A stretch of 64,000 nt of DNA from Alnus glutinosa (GCF_958979055.1 NC_084886.1:52993102-53057101), one strand, 5' to 3'; counted from the stretch's first letter, positions 24,931 to 38,016 are shown. Notes: generated from the sequence alone by a model not told the origin. A program made the numbers and translations.

Positions 24931-27900
24931 CTTCTCCTTCTTTTCTCCAAGAGTATGCGTTTGTGGGGGGAGTGAGAAAGAGAGAGAGACAGAGACAGAG
25001 TTAAAGGAGTTGGTGTTTGAGGAAACGCATGGGACAAAGCGAGAAAGAGAGAGTTTCTTTCTTTCTTTCTTGAGGTTTTTAATGAATTGGATTCTTTTTT
25101 TATGATTATAACGGAGAGCTGAAGGGCTGAAAGGTGGGGGGGGCTTCCAACTAGCGATTAGCGCTCTGATTTTGGAGTGAGAAATATGAACGTGTGCCGC
25201 GTAGGGACCGACTGTGCATGCTGCCATTGCATATTGGCCGTTGGATTCCCTTGTGATCTGAATTTCTGTGATCTTTATAGAAAGTAAACGGCGATTAATT
25301 GAGTAAAACGTACTCCTTGATGACGCAATATATTTAGCTCCTTGAAAACCCCGGTTGTAAACGATCGCACGCTTTCCTTTGGCGCATGAATGGCGCGGAC
25401 CGATTCGGATTTGGACAACGCACTTCTTCCTGCCCTATCCGGACGTGAGTGCTCTACACGCGCCCATTGAGAGATGCGGGGCAAACGTTTCCAAATTGAT
25501 CTTTATTCGGCAGGGATCACCTCACGGGGCTGTCACAAGGGTTTCGAGAAAGCTTGCCCAAAAAACCCCCAAGAATGCAATCCAGAGCAGCACGAAAGCG
25601 ACACATTCGACCAATAGGAATGGGCTTTGGGACTTCTTTACATGACGGCCCCGTGAGTTGGAAACTTCCTTGAACTGGTTCCCCGATTCGAAATTCCAAT
25701 AGCTGGGTTTAGTGGTTTTTCAATGACGGGCGTTAACCGGTCGATTCCGGTGGGTTTACCGACACGAGTCGGTGGGGGTGACTTTACGTCTGAGTAGAGA
25801 ATTTCAAAACCTGAAAATTGTCTACGTTGGCGTTGGCCCGACCATTAAAATAAATATACCTCCGACACGCAAAACAAATTGAAATACAACTGTTTCGGGT
25901 AATGGAATTACACATTCTTGTTGGCTCTTCTTGCTTCTAATTAACGTTATAAAAAAAAATAAAAAATAAAAAAAATAAAAAAAAACTTTAAATTATGGGC
26001 CTAGGATGAAATGACACGAATGCCAGTTAGCTTTAGTCATGTTTAGGAATTTGGCCTGTTTGGATCTTAGCTCTCGGATGGATATCCAAACAGAAGTCTT
26101 TTTTCATGATCCATCTGAACTATGCAAGATATTATTATTTGATGAATGATGTAGTCAGAATTGGTCAAGATTATTGAAACCTTTTTTTTCTTTTTTTTCT
26201 TCTTTTTTGTATTTATTTCATATTTCACGTAATATACCTCAAGAGGTAAGAAACCGAATAAGATGTTGGATTTTGATTGGAGGAAGAAAAATTGTGTTTT
26301 GGCTCCTTTTATTTTCATCTTTGGTGGCTGTTGATAAGGATATTTGTAACGAATATTGAGAAAAAGAAAAATTCCACAACCAAGCATGATGGGGCAATCT
26401 GATTACTATTCTCCAATTCGCAATTGGACCTAGTTTTGCTTTTCTGAGAATAAAAAAAACAATAAAACATTGGCAAACAAATCTTTATAATTTTACGATT
26501 AACAGTTACAGATTAACAGTTACAGGCATAAAACTTTTGGATAAATGTTATTTTATATTTTCTCAACATATTTAATTGCTTCTTTTTTTTTTCTTTGTAA
26601 TTAAGATTGAATATGTTGAGAGAATGCAAAATAGCATCCCTCAAATTCGTGACGGGCAATGTGAAATGGAGCATTGATTGGTTGGCATATAAAAAGAAAG
26701 TGAAAATAAATGATAGTGCATCCAACAGGCTGTTGCTGAATCTTCCTTCCCCTTCGACAAGTAAAGAAAATAATTGATTTATATATGTTCTTCGTTCCAT
26801 CAATGGTGCCATAAGTGTCGCTATGAAAAAAGTAGAGAAGTGAATGTAGTTGATCATGAAACAGCCACCGGATATAAATAAAAGTAGGTGGTGCTGCAAA
26901 ATGGTTATATAAGACTTCAAATATGCCAATTGATTGTGTAATCGAAGGTTGTAGCTTTAATATAAACGAAAAAAAAAAGAGTAAAATTACAATTTTACCC
27001 TTCAAATTATCAATCATTCCATAGATAACACAACGATCTACCAAGGTTTGGACTCTGCCCCCAAACTACCAAAACGTTTGAAAAATGTCATTTTTTATGA
27101 AATATGCCTATAATACCCTAACCACATGTCATTTTCCAATTAAAAAATAATAAAAATTAAATTTAAAACTATAAAATCTTTTTTTTTAAAAAAACTAAAA
27201 TTTATTATTATTATTTTTTTAAAAAAATTGGGTGTATGGCTGGTGGCTACCACCGGGTAGCATGCGAGCCACCCCCAGAGCCCGGGGGTGGCCACGCGGC
27301 CACTAGTGTTGGCGATTCGAGTTGTCGTGTCGGGTTCAGGTCAACCGCTTGACCCGACATCCCAATTAGGCCAACCCGACATGATTATTAATCGAGTTGA
27401 AACCCACAACCCGAACACGGCATAATTAACCTGTTGGGTTACACAACACAACACGATTAAGTTAACAGGTCATGTCAACCCGACTCGACTTTTTTTAAAG
27501 TCTCCCCCCCCCCGCGCCCTCCTTTTTTTGGATGCTGGAAAATCATGGCTTTTGTTTTAAGATTTTTTTAAAAAAGAGCATTTTTTTTTTTCACTAAGTT
27601 TAGTAACTTATGGTTTTTATTTTTTTTTAAACAAAACAATATATATATATAAGCCTCCCAAATTGCTAGTTATTTTGCAAGTAGCCTAACGAACTACCAA
27701 CGCTTAAATTCTAGCCCCCAAACTACCAAAACATTTAAAAAATACATATTTAGTCTTAGGGTGAACATTGACATGTTTTGATAGTTTGAGGGAGAATATT
27801 GACATAATTGGTAATTTTGGTGAGACATTGACAATTGAGTAGTAGTTTGAGAAAGATATATATTTTAACAAAACAGTGACTAATCCAAAGGCAGATGGAC

Positions 27901-28249
27901 ACTGTTACATTAGCTCCATAGCCGCCAGCCAGTGGCGCAGCTATAAATTTAATGTTTTAGGAGCCAATTAAATATGAGAAACGCAATTTTTTTTTTTTCA
28001 AAAAATAAAGGAATGTTCGTCAACTTTAAATTTTGACTTTCCACAATTAGAATTTTTGAAGGATGTTCTTTATGTTCAACCCTTAAAGATTTAAGAGGAT
28101 GCTCTTTGACATTTGAAGTTTCGTCATTGAAATTCAACTTGTATTACTTTCTAAAATGTCAACTTTTTTTCTTTTGAATCGACAGTTTTTTTTATTATTA
28201 TTATTATTTTAAATTTCGACATAATTGATGAACTTAAATTACAACCCCA
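24931..28249. other. GRAS promoter side and AT-rich intergenic DNA
   Basis: A GA/CT-rich 5' UTR lies at about 24967-25075. From 25230 on no gene was recognised. A composite repeat region at about 26990-27860 contains inverted CCCAAACTACCAAAAC segments and a GC-rich core (27235-27305). Short reading frames here show no conserved motif. Confidence 0.5.
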
Positions 28250-28258
28250 TAAGAGATA

Positions 28259-28766
28259 GGGTTAAATACCTTATTAGTACTTGAGTTTTGACAACTTTAT
28301 TTTTTAGTGTCTGAATTTCAATTTGCATCACAGATGGTACCTCAGTTTTGCGAAAATACCGAATTGGTACCTTAGTCAAGTTTTCCGTCCAAAAACTAAC
28401 GGCCTACCACGTCACTGCCACTTAACATCATTAGGATCATGATATATGTTTCGTGCGACATGTCAGCATCCACATAATTGTCAAATCACCCAAACACTTT
28501 CACATCGCATACCCACGTCATTTACTGATTTTGGGGGCAAATGACAATCATGTGCATGCTAACATGTCGCAAGGGACATGTGATGTGTTTCTAGTGGTGC
28601 TAAGTGGCAGTGATGTGGCAGACCGTTAGTTTTTAGATGGAAAACTTGACTGAGGAACCAATTCGATCATTTTCCAAAACTGAGGTACCATCTGTGACAC
28701 AAATTGAAACTCAGGTACAAAAAAATAAAATTGTCAAAACTCATGTACCAATAAGGTATTTAACCC
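28259..28766. mobile_element. Mutator-type MITE with 9-bp target-site duplication
   Basis: A 508-bp element with long inverted arms: the left end is GGGTTAAATACCTTATTAGT, the right end is its near-complement ending GGTATTTAACCC, and similarity continues for about 190 bp. The perfect 9-bp duplication TAAGAGATA lies at 28250-28258 and 28767-28775. Nine-base duplications with long termini are characteristic of Mutator-like elements. It is non-coding. Confidence 0.9.
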
Positions 28767-29366
28767 TAAGAGATAATGAGGGTTGATAAACTACAAATGA
28801 AAATTCATAGCATATAAACAAACATATTTACAATTATTTAAATGAAAATAATCATGGAATAAATCATATAATAAATTAATCATTGGATCAATCTTTATTT
28901 AAAAAAAAAAAATTATATTCAAGGGTTAGTTGAAATTGTCGTATCATCATTGTAGAATAAAAATATAGCATCTAACATTACTTTCCAACATTTTTCTTTA
29001 TACTCATATCTCTTGAAATTTGTTAGAAACTAATTTTATATTTATCTTATAGTATTCTCTAAGTAGCAAATACTGCTTAATGAAACCAAAACACTATAAC
29101 CCACCATAAAAATTGGTTACCGAGGATCGTAAACTTTCTTAAAAGTTTATTTTTATTTTTTATTTTCTTCAAAGAGCTTGTGAGGGCTGTGCCTTGGCCC
29201 CTACTAACCCTAATGTGGCTCCAGCCACCAGCTCAATAAAATATGAATAAAATGAAAGTGTAGAATGTAGCAATACTCTCGAAAATAATTAAAAAGGGAG
29301 ATTATAGCATAAAATAGAGAGAAGAGGGAGTCTCCACAGAAACATACTTTGATTTAAGCCTCAAAA

Positions 29367-29558
29367 GATCTAGCTTCGGTGCTGTAATTTAAAACGGTGA
29401 CGTTTCACTTCAAAAAAAAAAAAAACGGTAAGGTTTTAAGCCAGAAGAAAATTGAACCAAACTTATTGTTTGACGCCGTTTAAGAAAAATCTGATGCTCT
29501 CTCATGTCTCTCTCCTTTTCGTCTCTCTCTCAAATTTGCCTCTCCGTTTCTCCTCACG

Positions 29559-29592
<34 letters not shown>

Positions 29593-30605
29593 TTCTTCTT
29601 ATGAGATTCTGGGTTTTGACATAGATTGAGATTAAATTGATTATTTGTTGTTTTTGCTATACCCATTAGTTGGTTTAACTGAAATTTGGTAAATCCTATA
29701 AATTGAAATTGATTGGTTGAAGTTTGCTGAAATTCTGGGTTGAAGGAATTTTGACTGTAATTTCTAATTGGGTTATTGAAGTAGCCGATAGTGGTAAATT
29801 TTATGGTTGATTTTGTTGGTACGGTTCTCTGTTGGTTTGGCTGAGGATGCCAAATGGCCAGTTGGTCTGCTATGGCCGAATGGAAGAAGAGGGGATTTGG
29901 GAGTTTTTGTTTTGTTTAATTTTACGATTGGGAATGCTATTCTTGCAGAGGATGATTGTTGATAAATATTGATTTACAGTAAAGCTCCAAATAAATTTGG
30001 TGGAATAATTAGTAATCAAACCCAGAAGAAAACCATAAAGTTCTTGCCTTTGACTGAGGTGAAGAAGATCAACGGAAGGGGATGGTCCTGAAACAGCGAA
30101 ATGGGTCCCACCTGCCATGGTTTACAGTTATCAAACCCAGAAAGTTCTTGCCTTTGCTGAGGTGAAGGAAATCAATGGAAGGGAATGGTCATGAAAGAGT
30201 GAAATGGGTCCCACCTACCATGGTTGCCAAGGATGGAGCAGCAATGGGATTGGGGGCTTTGAGAGTCCCACCACCACCGGCTGGAGTAGTGGAGGTGGTG
30301 ATGGGTGTGGGGATTCCACCACTCGCAGTATTTCTAGCCGTCGGTCATTCGGCAACGCCCGGGCTTCGGGTCCATGGCAGCACGTCCCCAGTACCCTGAT
30401 TGCAACACTGATGCATATTCGATAGAGAGAGAGACAAAAGGGAGAGAAACGTGTGAGAGAAGAGTTAATTTTCTTAAACGGCGTCAAACAGTAAACGGCG
30501 TCAAACAGTAAGTTTGGTTTAATTTTCTTCATGTCTTAAAACATCATCGTTTTGTTTTTTAAGTAAAAACGTTACCGTTTTTAAGTACAGCACAGAAGCC
30601 GGATC
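29367..30605. mobile_element. Long-TIR element (about 1.2 kb) with GC-rich, partly duplicated interior
   Basis: About 170 bp at each end are inverted copies. The left end reads GATCTAGCTTCGGTGCTGTA and the right end, reverse-complemented, GATCCGGCTTCTGTGCTGTA; both continue with AAACGG blocks, GAAGAAAATT and GTTTGACGCCGTTT. The interior has a CT-rich leader-like stretch, a tandem duplication (about 30005-30115 and 30131-30222) and a GC-rich block (30230-30400) unlike the surrounding AT-rich DNA. This resembles a Mutator-like element that captured genomic sequence. No clear target-site duplication was found. Confidence 0.65.
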
Positions 30606-32457
30606 CCTCTTTATATTTATTTTTTTTTTCTTTTACATTTTTAATAAAAATCATAAACATGTCTAATTTCTAAATTACAGACTCTTTATCAAATGTTTCA
30701 AATTTTCTCTTTAGATTTTACAAGCCAAAACAACAATATTATAATTTTTTTAATAATACTTTTTGCAAACCGTGCAAATGTTCTCGGTGCTCACCATTGG
30801 AAAAACTGTCTCAATAGGGTACAACAAACTAATTACATTGATGATACAGTATAACCCACAATTAATAATGCTTGCAAGATAGCAAGGAAATAAAATATGG
30901 TATTTTTTGGGGTCTGGGTCTAAATTCATTTTGATGTGTGAGAGTGTTTCTCTTAGTTAGAGCTATAAGAAGTGTAATAAGAATAGGATGTATTTGTTGC
31001 ACAGTTCTTATACAACAATTTAAGATATATTAGTGGGACTCATGCACGCAGGTCCCAATTAGCGGCACATCAGGGCTCGACTCTTGGAACCCAAGCTTAT
31101 ATTATCAACATTGAACCGATGGGGAAGTAGTCGGTATATCAAACATCGCATTAAAAGATTAAAGTGTTATGGATTAGTTTCTTTTTCTAATACCATTATG
31201 CAAAAATATATTTGTCATTGATTGGTCGTTGGGTCTTTTCAATCATAGTGTTTGTTCTTAATTGGTCCCATTTATAAAAAAATATTTGTCACCTGGGAAT
31301 TGGTTCTCTGTTCATTGGAACAACAATTTTAATAAATTCTCAGCAACCACAATGCTTAGGTAGCAAAAGAGAATCCGCAGTTTTTGTCCATGCCCTCCCC
31401 CCTCCCCTCTCCTTTGGCTTCAACATTAAGCATTATTATGTAGTATCTTTTGGTTAAATAAATGAACTTTCTTTTCCTTTTTGTTTTCACTCTCTTTTGG
31501 TATTTTTTGTTTTTATCATTTGAAAATAAAATAAAATTAAACAATGTTAAACCACAGCTCAATTTAAAATTTTAAACTGATAAAAAAATATAAATTCAAT
31601 CAATAATTTAACAAATAACACCACTACTACTAACCACATAGCTTCTAACATGAAATGAAATAATCATACAATTTCGGATCAACGCATATAATCTATCCGG
31701 GAGGAAGTGTAACTTTGCTCATATCATAATATCTTAATTTCTTGGTTCCATTTTGTGACATGTTTTTTTCCTTACAGTTGAAGTACTCAACTCTTAATCC
31801 AAGCACTTTTGCCTTTTTGAACCCCAAAGGAGAAGAAAAGAAAAGAAAAGAAAAATAAAAGAAGAAAAAAGAGATCCCCTCGTATTTGGAAAAGGCAGTG
31901 TGGGGGGCCCAAAGTATACAAAATAAAAATTTAAGTTCTGTGATGTCATTAATTAGGTTTGTTAAGGGTATTTATGTGAATCATTATGATGGAACCAAAT
32001 TAATGTGAAATATCACAAACGGGATTGTAGTGGCTATTTGACCCTTTTGAGTTTTTGATACTAGCTAGAGGTTGCGTGTACCCAAAACTTCCATTGACAA
32101 AAATTTGGTTTAACAACTAAAAACCATCCAAAATTCCAAACTACCTTTTATCCTCCTTTCCCCCAAAATGGAATCTGGGCCTCTACCATTGCCACGTGTC
32201 AATCAAGCACGATATGTCACTTCTCTCCCTTGCCTAACTCAACCTCCTCACCACCATATAATTGATTTAGATTTATTAATTTTTACACCCACCACCGCAC
32301 CTAAAAAAAAGCATTAAACTCTACCTCCACTGTATGAGGGTAAAACCGTCATTCAGTTGTTCCTTTCAGTTCATTAGGAAAGTTTTGGGGAAAAAAAAAA
32401 ATACACTTCATTATAACACTCTCAGAAACTTTTCTAATTTTTACTTCATTCCCTAAA

Positions 32458-32493
<36 letters not shown>

Positions 32494-32715
32494 TCTAAAA
32501 AAATCAATTAAATCAGATTTTTTTTTCCTTAAACTAAGTAAACATAAAAAATAAAATAAAAATTATACTTAAATTTAAAGAAGCAAAAGTGATTCTTTTA
32601 ATATTATTTTATTATAAAAAAAATTATTGTGGAATGCATTTAAACTTATAAGTAAAAAGTAATTTACTTAATTTTTTTTTTTTTTTAAAAAAAAAATTTG
32701 TTGCTACTACTCTTA
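30606..32715. other. Intergenic DNA with one MITE fragment
   Basis: No gene is recognised. The stretch at about 30660-30785 (TCTTTAGATTTTACAAGCC and ACTTTTTGCAAACCGTGC) is similar to one arm of the repeat at 54656-54910. The rest is AT-rich with poly-A/T runs (for example 32461-32490). Confidence 0.45.
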
Positions 32716-33982
32716 GGTTTCGTTTGGTTCGCAGAATAAGTACTTGGAGTGGAATGACTATTCCATTGAAATAATTATTCTTTTATTTGGTAGGGATCTA
32801 TTCGATGAAAATAACTATTCCTAGATATTCCTCTTATTTTTTACAGGAATATCTATTCCTGAGGGAATAGACAGCCTTTTCAAAAAAAAAAAAAAAAAAA
32901 AATCATATTTTCTTTTAATTTTTTCAAAACAAACTTAAAAAAAAATTTTAAAATTTTAAATTTAAAAAATTATTATTATTATTTAAAAAAAAAAAGAATT
33001 TAGATTAGATATGTGGCCGACCACCCACATATCTAAGGTCCAACATTTATTATTATTTTTTGAAATAATTGCACAACTGGTCCCTATGGTATGCCATAAT
33101 TACGAATCAGTCATTATGGTTTAAAAAGTTCATGAAAAGTCTTTGTGGTAAATTATAATTACAAATTGATCCTTGAAGTCAAATTCTGTTAAAAAATTTG
33201 ACAAATTCTGTTAAATGCCACGTTAGCGCCACATCAAACCAATAAGATGGCGACACGTGTATTCTGAATAAAAAAAATATAAATTTATTAATAAATAAAT
33301 AAATAAAACTTATTTTTTAAAAAAAAAACAAAAAAACAAAAAAAGGAATGGGTGGCCTTCGAGCCACCCTTGGACCTTCTAGGGGTGGCCCAATGGCCAC
33401 TCCCAACCTCTGGGGAGGCAGTGGCCACCCCCAGAGGTGGCCTAGGGTGGCGCGCAACCAGCCCTTCATTTTTTGTTTTTTGTTTTTTTTTTTTTTTTTC
33501 ATTTTTTTTAAAATAAGTTTATCTATTTATTTTTTAATAAATTTATATTTTTTTATTTGGATGGACACGTGTCGTCATCTTATTAGTTTAATGTGGCGCT
33601 GACGTGGCATTTAACAGAATATGCTAAAAACTTTAACGGCATTTGACTCTAGGGATCAATTTGTAATTATAATTTAGCACAAGGATCTCTCATGAACTTT
33701 TTAAATCATAGAGAGTAATTCGTAATTATGACATACCATAGAAACCAGTGGTGTAATTATTTTTATTTTTTTAAAGATTTGAGTTTTATAAAAAAAGAAA
33801 AAAAGAAAAAGAAAAAGAAATTATGTAGGTTTTGTAGTAATTTTGGATCAATTCTGATTATGGTATATATATTGTCATCAAACTAAATAATTAAAATAAT
33901 TATTCCATTCTATTCCTCTTATTTTCACTAATAAGTATTTATTTTCTTAATAAAATATCAATTCCACGAACTCAACAAGGTC
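32716..33982. mobile_element. Tourist-like element with TTA duplication, carrying a nested element
   Basis: The left end reads GGTTTCGTTTGGTTCGCAG and the right end, reverse-complemented, GACCTTGTTGAGTTCGTGG. TTA flanks both sides (32713-32715 and 33983-33985). GGAATA/TATTCC blocks inside match the element at 40711-42125, so both appear to be one family. A second inverted-repeat element (33062-33765) sits inside. Confidence 0.65.
33062..33765. mobile_element. Nested Mutator-like MITE with GC-rich core
   Basis: Inverted arms of about 230 bp: left CTATGGTATGCCATAATTAC, right (reverse-complemented) CTATGGTATGTCATAATTAC, and further in GTGGCGCTGACGTGGCATTT against a matching inverted copy. Between the arms is a GC-rich core (about 33345-33465) rich in GGTGGCC. 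The flanks are T-rich, so any 8-9 bp duplication is ambiguous. It lies inside the Tourist-like element at 32716-33982. Confidence 0.65.
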
Positions 33983-33985
33983 TTA

Positions 33986-36900
33986 GAAAAATGACGGTCG
34001 GCCTAGTTGTAGGTGGAGACTGCCTAACAGAAAAACGGATCATTCTAAACTCGTGGCTCTGAAGCGCGTTTTCGTTATTTTATTTTAATACCCGTGTTTG
34101 GTTACGTGGTTGGAGTCAACTGGGATTAACCGGTGGCGCCGAGTGAAAGACTTTTTAAGACTCCCCTACGCGCTTTTCGAGGAGAGGCAACGCGCACACG
34201 AAAATCCAAAGCCACACGAAATCCACACTCCCACAATATCTTCTTGTCTCCGCTGCTCAGTGCTCACAGACACAGACTCCAGAGGTGATGCAAGAAGTCA
34301 CATGTCATCAATCAGAATCGAACGGCGCACATTCAAGAAATTAAAAAAATGTTTGGTGTTCTTCGAATCTTAGGGTGATTTATGATATTGTTCATCTGTT
34401 ATGAATATTTATCTCGGACTGTTTTAAAAATTAATATTTGAGTAGTAAAAGCGAGAGGATTCAGACTAAAATAAAAGCTGGGGAAGAAATTGTGTGCAAC
34501 ACGAGGGAGGGAGGGAGGGAGGGAGGGAGCATGCATGCCTAATTGTATGCAACACGACTCAAAACCCAAAAGGGTGGGAGAGAGTTAGGTAGATGGAAAA
34601 AAGAAATAAAATATTTTTGAGAATTGGAAAACCCAAATTTGATTGTTGAAAACTCTGGAGTCACGAGGTTTGATATTATGTTTCTTTTTACACCTCGGTC
34701 TTGTGCCAAACACAAGTCGTGTGAAAGTTCTACAACCATTGCTCACATAGCCAATCAAAATACACGTGCGTTGGTTAAAATCAATCTTTTGACTCCCACC
34801 ATTTGAATCCAAAGAATTTTTCTTCAAATCTGTTTTATACGTGTGAAAATTCCATGATTTTTTCGTGACTCATTAGGATGATTTTGCCATCAGTTACACA
34901 AAAAATTCGTTGAAATTTAGAATAGCAATTAGCAAGTGCAAGCTGGAGTTGTCAAAATTGTGTATCCACTTGTTCGCTTAATTTGAGTCTCCAAGCAATT
35001 GACATTTTATTTTATTTTATTTTTCTAACGAATACAATGTTTTTATTATCTATATATGATATGCCTTTTTGAGTCTTATAAGATGATTAAATTTATTATT
35101 TTATTTTATTTTATTTTTTCCTGAACAATACATGGGGAGATGGAAATGCAAATTTAGGCTTTTAGGACTTATTAATGACTGTAATAAAATTTCGAGTAAA
35201 AGTGTTATTATAGACCATCCCTTAGTTTTTAAATCTTAAAATTGATTTTTTCTTTTTTTTGCTCTTTTTCAAACAAACCCGTTTTTAAGCTCCTTAATTC
35301 TACTTGTAGGCCTTAGGCAACTGCCTAACTTGCATAGTAAATGAGCTGGCAGTAGGTAGAGCCATGTCTGCATCCTCCAAAGACAGCCACCCAACCCCAC
35401 CCCCACTACAGGAGGTGGCCCAAGCCAAGCAAAGGAGCAACTCGGGTGGGCTAGCTCCAAACCACAAGTGGTGGCCTTCCATGGCCACTCCCATTTGCTT
35501 GAGGGTAGCCCACGTCAGCTACCCCACCTCTTGGGGTTGCACGCGTGGCTAGGGTACTGGCGGCAACCCCAATATATTAACTGGAAACGTAAAACATGTA
35601 TAATACACGCAAAGTATCTAGGAATCATGGAGTGCTTTAGAATTTAATTTGCTTCCAAGATATAAAAAAGTAGATGATCGTACGTGTGTTAATTCCCCGT
35701 GTCCTAATCCTTGCTATTTCCTAACCTCGTTTTTTCCCATTTTTCTCATGTTGTAGTCCAAAGTTAACAACCAAACCATGCATCACATTTTGTCTCAATC
35801 ATGACTGCTATGTTCCATGTCCGAGGCCCCCTAATATCAAGAGCAAACTAACAAATTTAATTAAAGGAAACACATCTAATTAATTGATCACACCATCTGG
35901 CGCTCGTTAGATTGAGCGTTAACTAAAAAATTATTTAAAATATTAAGACTGCAAATATTTGGTCCAGCTTCCGTTTGCGACGGGTCACGTTGATTCAATT
36001 AAATATGGTTATGTATATGTATTAGCTTAATAAATGTAATGTAATGTAACGAGCTATCATATGGCACAACATTTTTAATGCATAAACGATGGAGACTTGT
36101 GGCTCAATTAGACCACCTCTCTATTTTGTTGTGACACGCACGTGGTTATGTAAGTAAGCATCTTTGATTTATTTGTGATTTCAATGTGCATGTTGCTTCT
36201 TTCACTCTTTTCTCTCTTTGGTTTAATTGCGGATGTGTTTGTTATAGATACAGCATTTGTGTAGCTTTCATTTGCAATCAAAATTTCAATGCAAGAATAC
36301 TAATTAGGTAGAAAAAGAGAATCACAACTTTACCTCTAAGAAAATAGATATGTGAGGAGGATCCCTTTATCTTTCTATTCTCTGTTTCTACCCCCCTTTT
36401 TATTCTTGTTTTTTTTTTTCTTTTATTTGTAGGTGTTCTCATATCAGATCAGCAATTTTGGCATCTCTACTATATATGCACCCGTTCATCTAACTCCATG
36501 TTGTGCCGTTCATTTCTTCATGGGTAATCTATTGGATGGAGGTTAGTCAAGTGTGAAGGGTTATCTCTTACAGCCTGAATAGTTCAATGTGAGAGGTTAT
36601 CTCTCATGATAGGTTTAAATAATTGTTTTTTAAGATAGTTGGCTACCTTTGTTTTAGATCTAGTTTGCTCGAAGCAGATCTACTCTTTAACTATTTTTGT
36701 ACATGAGTTAGTGAAAAATGAAAGTCATAGATACAAACAAAATTCTTACAATAAAGTGTTATAAAACTATATAACCTTATTGTAAGAATTTTGTTTGTAT
36801 CGATGACTATGTAACCTTATAGCATGTAGTTATGATTTTGCAGAACTTTACATTCGTAATCTTTGATCAATGAAATGTTTAAATCTTTTGTTAAAAATAT

Positions 36901-37221
36901 TAAAATTTCAATGCGAATGATAATTAGCCAGCAACAGCTAGGCTTATTAACTGAATTTGCTTAGGAGATAAAGCATAATGAATACTGGATTAGGTTGCCA
37001 ATTGACCTCTGTTAAAAGGTCATAATTAAGGGCAAAGCTTCTCCAACCTTCTCTTTACGGGTAAAAATTAGTATTTACGTGTCAAATTCCATTCATAAGT
37101 ATAAAACTATATAAATTAACTATAATTTAACTTATTTAATTACATAAATTAGACTTTTCAATTCTTACCAATTAATTTGGTGCAAATCATCTAAAAATCT
37201 GTCACCCTACTTTTTTTTTTT
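33986..37221. other. Intergenic DNA without recognised genes
   Basis: It holds a (GGGA)n run at 34503-34528, an isolated GC-rich block at about 35365-35555 with GGTGGCC-type sequence, and otherwise AT-rich unassigned DNA. No reading frame here shows conserved motifs. Confidence 0.5.
34503..34528 (+). repeat. (GGGA)n microsatellite, possible G-quadruplex
   Basis: Six or seven consecutive GGGA units separate runs of three guanines by one base, which meets the standard sequence rule for G-quadruplex formation. Confidence 0.8.
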
Positions 37222-37584
37222 GGGAAAAATATATACTAGCCTCCCAAACTACTACCATTTCTCTGGATGGCTCTCCAAACTACTAATGTTTAGATTCTGG
37301 CCCCTCAAACTACTACTTACTGATTTTTTGGCCCCATCCGTCCATTTATGCCGTTAATTCTAAACAGAATTTCGAAAATACTCCTACACTTTGAAATTCT
37401 CACGGTTAAGGGAGGGGTATTTTCGGGTTTTTGGTCAATTTCTGTTAGAATTAACGGTATAAATAGACGGATGGGGCCAAAAAATTAGAAAGTGGTAGTT
37501 TGGGGGGTCGGAGTGCAAGTGCTGGTAGTTCGGGGTGCCATCCGGAGAAAGGGTGGTAGTTTGGGGGGCTAATATATATTTTCC
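37222..37584. mobile_element. Inverted-repeat MITE (about 363 bp)
   Basis: The left end reads GGGAAAAATATATACTAGCC and the right end, reverse-complemented, GGAAAATATATATTAGCCCC. The arms continue with CCAAACTACTACC and TCTGGATGGC-type sequence over about 150 bp. Both flanks are T-runs, so the duplication cannot be read. Related CCCAAACTACCAAAAC segments occur at 27050-27075 and 27715-27735. Confidence 0.7.
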
Positions 37585-37698
37585 TTTTTTTTTTTAAAAA
37601 AAAGTTAATTTTTAAATGATGTATCATTATCCCATAAAATTTAGTATTTTAGGTGATATGTCATCCTTCCATTGGATTATTGATAGTCTTCACACTTA

Positions 37699-38016
37699 GG
37701 GTCCGTTTGGGTTTGCGATTTTAAAAAATACGATTTAAAAATAACGATTTTAAAATGTGCGATTTTAAAAAGTGATTTTTAAAAATGCAGTTAAGCGTTT
37801 GACAAAATAGCAGTTTGGTCTTTAAAATCGCAGGTTAGCCTTTTAAAATATTGCGTTTTCAAAAAAGCACCACATTGCTTGCGTTTTAAATAAGCATTTT
37901 TTTTGCGTTTTCAAATCTCAATTTTTTAAAAACGCAGTTTATAAACAGTTTATTTTCTGCGATTTAGTTTAAAATCACATTTTTTTTCTATAAAATCGCA
38001 ATACCAAAACGTACCT
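37699..38016. mobile_element. Tourist-like MITE (GCGATTT family) with TTA duplication
   Basis: The ends are GGGTCCGTTTGGGTTTGCG and the reverse complement of AGGTACGTTTTGGTATTGCG, flanked by TTA at 37696-37698 and 38017-38019. The interior has the GCGATTTTAAAA blocks of the family. This is the best-preserved of five copies in the window. Confidence 0.78.

Noticed and set aside
24931-25227. Upstream extension of the GRAS frame to an earlier ATG
   Set aside because: The added stretch is GA-repeat leader with no conservation; the ATG at 24930 is the usual family start.
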